Below are positions 6,316 to 8,560 of a stretch of 8,560 nucleotides of DNA, piece after piece. This DNA comes from Treponema sp. (GTDB lineage: Bacteria > Spirochaetota > Spirochaetia > Treponematales > Breznakiellaceae), in NCBI GenBank assembly GCA_031259345.1, contig JAIRLQ010000113.1, positions 1 through 8,560 on the forward strand. Reading direction: 5' to 3'. The translations under genes were made by a program, and so were the position numbers. Below the pieces are notes generated by a model. The model was not told the origin of the DNA. It ran no database searches and worked only from the letters and a program-made list of their open reading frames with translations. The stretch's first letter is position 1, and each line of letters opens with the position of its first letter.

Positions 6316-6363
6316 GTAAAAAATTACAGGAAACAGCAATTCTCATTTTAAACAGAAGCTTTC

Positions 6364-6381
6364 CCAAAACTTCAGTTTTGG
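6364..6381. repeat. Palindrome between lipoprotein terminator and hnd promoter
   Basis: CCAAAAC-TTCA-GTTTTGG is a perfect 7-bp inverted repeat with a four-base centre. Its right half plus flank (6371-6383) is the second, inverted copy of the TTCCAAAA(A)CTGAA sequence found at 6225-6238. It lies about 50 bases upstream of the hnd -35 and just beyond the U-tract of the lipoprotein terminator. It may be a secondary stem after the terminator, an upstream operator, or a dispersed intergenic repeat. Confidence 0.45.
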
Positions 6382-6391
6382 AAGGGGCGGT

Positions 6392-6417
6392 AAAAAAAGC
6401 CCCCGATTCGGCGGGAG
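6392..6417 (-). terminator. Intrinsic terminator after the putative lipoprotein gene
   Basis: In the minus-strand transcript, CUCCCG (6412-6417) pairs with CGGGGG (6400-6405) around a six-base loop, followed after one base by seven U (from A at 6392-6398). It begins 24 bases after the stop of the lipoprotein gene and insulates it from the hnd promoter downstream. The plus strand has no T-run, so it works in one direction only. Confidence 0.78.
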
Positions 6418-6441
6418 GCGCCGGCCCGTGTTTAGAACAGG

Positions 6442-7221
6442 CTACCAATTTACTTCGTAGCGCAGGGGTTTATCCAAAACCAGCAAATCCAAAAGCGGGA
6501 CGGTAAAGACAGCCCGGTTTCCCGAAGAAACCCCGCCCTGAATTGAAGTAACAGGCCCCGGAAAGTCCAGCACAGCGTGGATTTTCGCGGCGGAAATCTC
6601 GTCGGCAATGGGCTTGCCGTACAGGGCCGCGACAAAAAGGAGATATTCCTGCCGGGATTGGGCATCGCCCGAAGCGGCCGGAGCATTAAGCGCCGCCAGA
6701 TACGCCGCCGCGTCCCCGGAAAGCAGGGAAATAAGCTCCGGAGCGCTTTCCAGGTCAAGGGCTATCACAAGCTGCCCCGACGGCCTTGAGCCGGACTTTT
6801 CCGTAAACGTAACAAATTTTTTCGACCTGCCCGCAACGGCCAGGAAATCCCCGGCACTTTTTACCTTGACCGCCCCGTCAAGACCGGCCGGCCCGTCATT
6901 CGCAAGGAAAACCGACTCAATCCCGGGCGCCGAAGCCATGGACCGGCTTATAGCCGGCCCGTCCAGAATCAGGGCGGCGGAACCCGGTTCCCCCATCATA
7001 ACCTGAAAACGCCGGATAAGGTCTGTCATGCGGGGCTCCAGGCTGGTTTTAACCGCAAGATCGGCGGCGCCCCCCTCTTTTAAAACCCCTTCAACATTGG
7101 CGGAACAGGAACAAAACGCATACATTAACGGCATTAACAAAAAAAAGAAAAACGCCGCGTTAAAACCCGCTCTCCAAAAAACCGAAATTTTAGAAATGCC
7201 TCGCATTTTTATTTCTTTCAT
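6442..7221 (-). CDS. Putative spirochaete-type lipoprotein, function unknown
   Basis: Not recognised. The 259-residue protein begins with a basic segment (MKEIKMRGISKISVFWR), then a hydrophobic stretch of about 16-20 residues with FFFFLL and LMYAFCSCS. C39 (preceded by F-C-S) fits the relaxed lipobox of spirochaetes; C37 is a poorer candidate. A Sec signal or lipid anchor is therefore likely, placing the protein outside the cytoplasmic membrane. The mature part of about 220 residues is Ala/Gly/Ser/Leu-rich, has no further cysteines and no motif I know; it reads as alternating strands and helices, ending in RYEVNW. No clear Shine-Dalgarno precedes the ATG at 7219-7221; an in-frame ATG at 7204-7206 (residue 6) is also possible. 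It is a single-gene unit: divergent from the acyl-CoA synthetase gene with a 52-base spacer, and closed by its own terminator before the hnd promoter. Confidence 0.72.
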   Translation of the reverse strand: MKEIKMRGISKISVFWRAGFNAAFFFFLLMPLMYAFCSCSANVEGVLKEGGAADLAVKTSLEPRMTDLIRRFQVMMGEPGSAALILDGPAISRSMASAPGIESVFLANDGPAGLDGAVKVKSAGDFLAVAGRSKKFVTFTEKSGSRPSGQLVIALDLESAPELISLLSGDAAAYLAALNAPAASGDAQSRQEYLLFVAALYGKPIADEISAAKIHAVLDFPGPVTSIQGGVSSGNRAVFTVPLLDLLVLDKPLRYEVNW

Positions 7222-7232
7222 GATACTATACT
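7206..7232 (+). promoter_or_regulatory. Possible promoter for the acyl-CoA synthetase gene
   Basis: TATACT (7227-7232; 5/6 to the -10 consensus) lies 41 bases before the ATG, with a poor -35 TTTTTA (7206-7211) at 15 bases. Candidate only. The 52-base divergent spacer also has a direct repeat CATGATA (7219-7225 and 7235-7241, 16 bases apart), which could bind a regulator of either gene. Confidence 0.25.
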
Positions 7233-7273
7233 AACATGATAGCACAACAATTGGAACAAGGAAGGAGTTTAGT

Positions 7274-8560
7274 ATGGACAAACCGTTTACACCCTGGGCT
7301 TTTTTAGATGAATACCGGGGAAAAACTTTTACAGGCGAGTGGCCCACCCTGCCGGAAATGTACCGCATCATAACATCACGTTTTGGAGAACGCCCCTGCT
7401 TTACCGTGTTTGATCCCGAACGAATCACCCTTAATTACAACGAATCCCTGGCAATTATCGAAAAAACAGCCCGCTACCTCCACAGCAAAGGCATACACAA
7501 AGGCGACATGGTCGCCGTTACAGGGAAAAATTCCCCCGAATGGGCTATCGCCTTTCTGGGAATCGTTTTTTCGGGCGCGACCGTTGTGCCCATCGACTAT
7601 CAGATTAAAAATGACGAAACCGATTTATTGATAAAAACATCCCACGCAAAAATCCTTTTTGTAGACGAGGAAAAATTCGACTATTACCAGGAAAACGCGG
7701 GAAAGCTGCGGGAAATCATTTCCCTAAAAAAAGGGAAAGGGAATTATGTCTACGATTTGGACGGCCCCCAGGCGGAAATTGAAGAAGCGGCCGAGAACGA
7801 TCTGGCGGCGGTTTTGTTTACATCCGGCACCACAGGCGTGCCCAAAGGCGTCATGCTGACCCACCGGAACCTGGTATCCGACTGTTACCTGGCCCAAGGC
7901 ACCCCCTTCCCGGTGTACCCCACAGACGTTTTTTACGCTATTCTCCCCATACATCACGCGTACACCATGCTGGCGGTGTTTATCGAAACCATTTCCACCG
8001 GCGCGGAAGTGGTTTTTGGCAAAAAAATGGTAACCCCGGTAATGCTTAAAGAGCTAAAAGAAGGGAAAGTTACCATGCTCCTGGGCGTGCCCATGCTTTT
8101 CAACAAACTTTTGGCAGGCATACTGCGGGGCATACGCGCAAAAGGCCCGATAGTTTACGGAATCATCAGCGCCCTGATGGCGTTTTCGGGCTTTGTCAAA
8201 AAAGTATTCAAAGTAAACCCCGGCAAAAAATTGTTCCATGCCGTGTTAAACCAGGCCTCCCTGGCGTCCATGCGAACCTGCATTTGCGGCGGCGGCCCCC
8301 TTGCGCCTTCGGTATTCCGCAAATTTAACCAGTTGGGCATAGACTTTGTCCAGGGCTATGGCCTTACCGAAACCAGCCCTATCATCAACCTGAATCCCAT
8401 TGAACACTATAAAGAAACCTCGGTCGGCAAAATTATCCCCGGAATTGAGATGAAGATTTTAAACCCTGATGAAAGGGGAGTCGGCGAAGTAGCCGTTAAA
8501 GGCCCGGTGGTGATGAAAGGTTACTTTGAAATGCCCGAAGAGACCGCCGCCGCGTTTACC
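7274..8560 (+). CDS. AMP-dependent (long-chain) acyl-CoA synthetase, C-terminus cut by window edge
   Basis: Adenylate-forming enzyme that activates a fatty or other carboxylic acid with ATP to an acyl-AMP and then acyl-CoA; probably cytoplasmic or membrane-associated. ATG at 7274 has AAGGAG (7262-7267) six bases upstream. 429 codons are open to the window end. Motifs: ATP/phosphate loop LFTSGTTGVPKGVMLTHRN (about 181-199), LPIHHAYTM in the substrate region, CGGGPLAP, then GYGLTETSP (361-369) and GEVAVKGPVVMKGYF near the end. The segment after PMLFNKLLAGI (KGPIVYGIISALMAFSGFVKK) is a hydrophobic insertion of the kind seen in bacterial long-chain acyl-CoA ligases, which favours that subgroup over acetyl-CoA synthetase. 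The C-terminal lysine-bearing small domain is outside the window (family about 550-640 residues). Chain length and pathway cannot be read from the sequence. Confidence 0.92.
   Translation, partial: MDKPFTPWAFLDEYRGKTFTGEWPTLPEMYRIITSRFGERPCFTVFDPERITLNYNESLAIIEKTARYLHSKGIHKGDMVAVTGKNSPEWAIAFLGIVFSGATVVPIDYQIKNDETDLLIKTSHAKILFVDEEKFDYYQENAGKLREIISLKKGKGNYVYDLDGPQAEIEEAAENDLAAVLFTSGTTGVPKGVMLTHRNLVSDCYLAQGTPFPVYPTDVFYAILPIHHAYTMLAVFIETISTGAEVVFGKKMVTPVMLKELKEGKVTMLLGVPMLFNKLLAGILRGIRAKGPIVYGIISALMAFSGFVKKVFKVNPGKKLFHAVLNQASLASMRTCICGGGPLAPSVFRKFNQLGIDFVQGYGLTETSPIINLNPIEHYKETSVGKIIPGIEMKILNPDERGVGEVAVKGPVVMKGYFEMPEETAAAFT

Noticed and set aside
6316..6327. Rex (NADH-sensing) operator at the hnd promoter
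   Set aside because: GTAA-N4-TTAC does not match the known Rex half-sites (TTGTGA/TTGTTA types); symmetry in AT-rich DNA is weak evidence.
6577..7006. Plus-strand frames and a second minus frame (6450-6758) within the lipoprotein gene
   Set aside because: Arg/Pro/Ala-rich shadow composition. The 6442-7221 frame has a signal peptide, a terminator just after its stop and sensible composition.
7724..8340. Minus-strand frames opposite the acyl-CoA synthetase
   Set aside because: Antisense to a gene with all expected adenylation motifs; no independent support.
1..8560. CRISPR array, IS element, prophage, tRNA or rRNA
   Set aside because: No regularly spaced repeats, transposase or integrase frames, or recognisable structural RNA sequences were seen on either strand.

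Overview
The window is about half GC, with strongly biased codon use and many antisense shadow frames. It carries one recognisable energy-metabolism operon flanked by unrelated genes. A termite-gut type Treponema or a related anaerobic spirochaete fits best: a multi-subunit NAD(P)-linked [FeFe] hydrogenase, a putative lipoprotein with a relaxed spirochaete-type lipobox, and moderate GC. This is inference from gene content and general resemblance; there is no rRNA or other taxonomic marker in the window.

Layout. Positions 1-977 (minus) hold the N-terminal three quarters of an AzgA/PbuG-type purine permease, cut by the window edge. Positions 1040-6175 (minus) are a five-gene operon transcribed in the order hndA, GHKL-ATPase gene, hndB, hndC, hndD, with gaps of 13, 27, 9 and 20 bases. 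Positions 6176-6441 are its leader and promoter region, which contains a TTGCGA-17-TAGAAT promoter, two dyads in the leader, and a small repeat present in inverted orientation on both sides of the promoter. Positions 6392-6417 are an intrinsic terminator for the next gene, a minus-strand putative lipoprotein of unknown function (6442-7221). After a 52-base divergent spacer, a plus-strand long-chain acyl-CoA synthetase-like gene starts at 7274 and runs off the right edge.

How the genes work together. HndA (NuoE-like), HndB (small thioredoxin-fold ferredoxin-like), HndC (NuoF-like flavoprotein with extra Fe-S domains) and HndD (catalytic [FeFe] hydrogenase) make up the known cytoplasmic Hnd/Hyd hydrogenase, which couples H2 to NAD(P)H and, in studied members, to ferredoxin by flavin-based electron bifurcation. 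H-cluster ligands and proton-path residues are all present, so the enzyme looks functional. The fifth gene encodes a stand-alone GHKL ATPase domain of unknown role in the middle of the operon. The permease, lipoprotein and acyl-CoA synthetase have no visible functional link to the hydrogenase.

No RNA gene, CRISPR array, transposase, phage gene or integration site was seen. The parts least explained by known biology are the ATPase gene and the structured, repeat-flanked hnd promoter/leader region.
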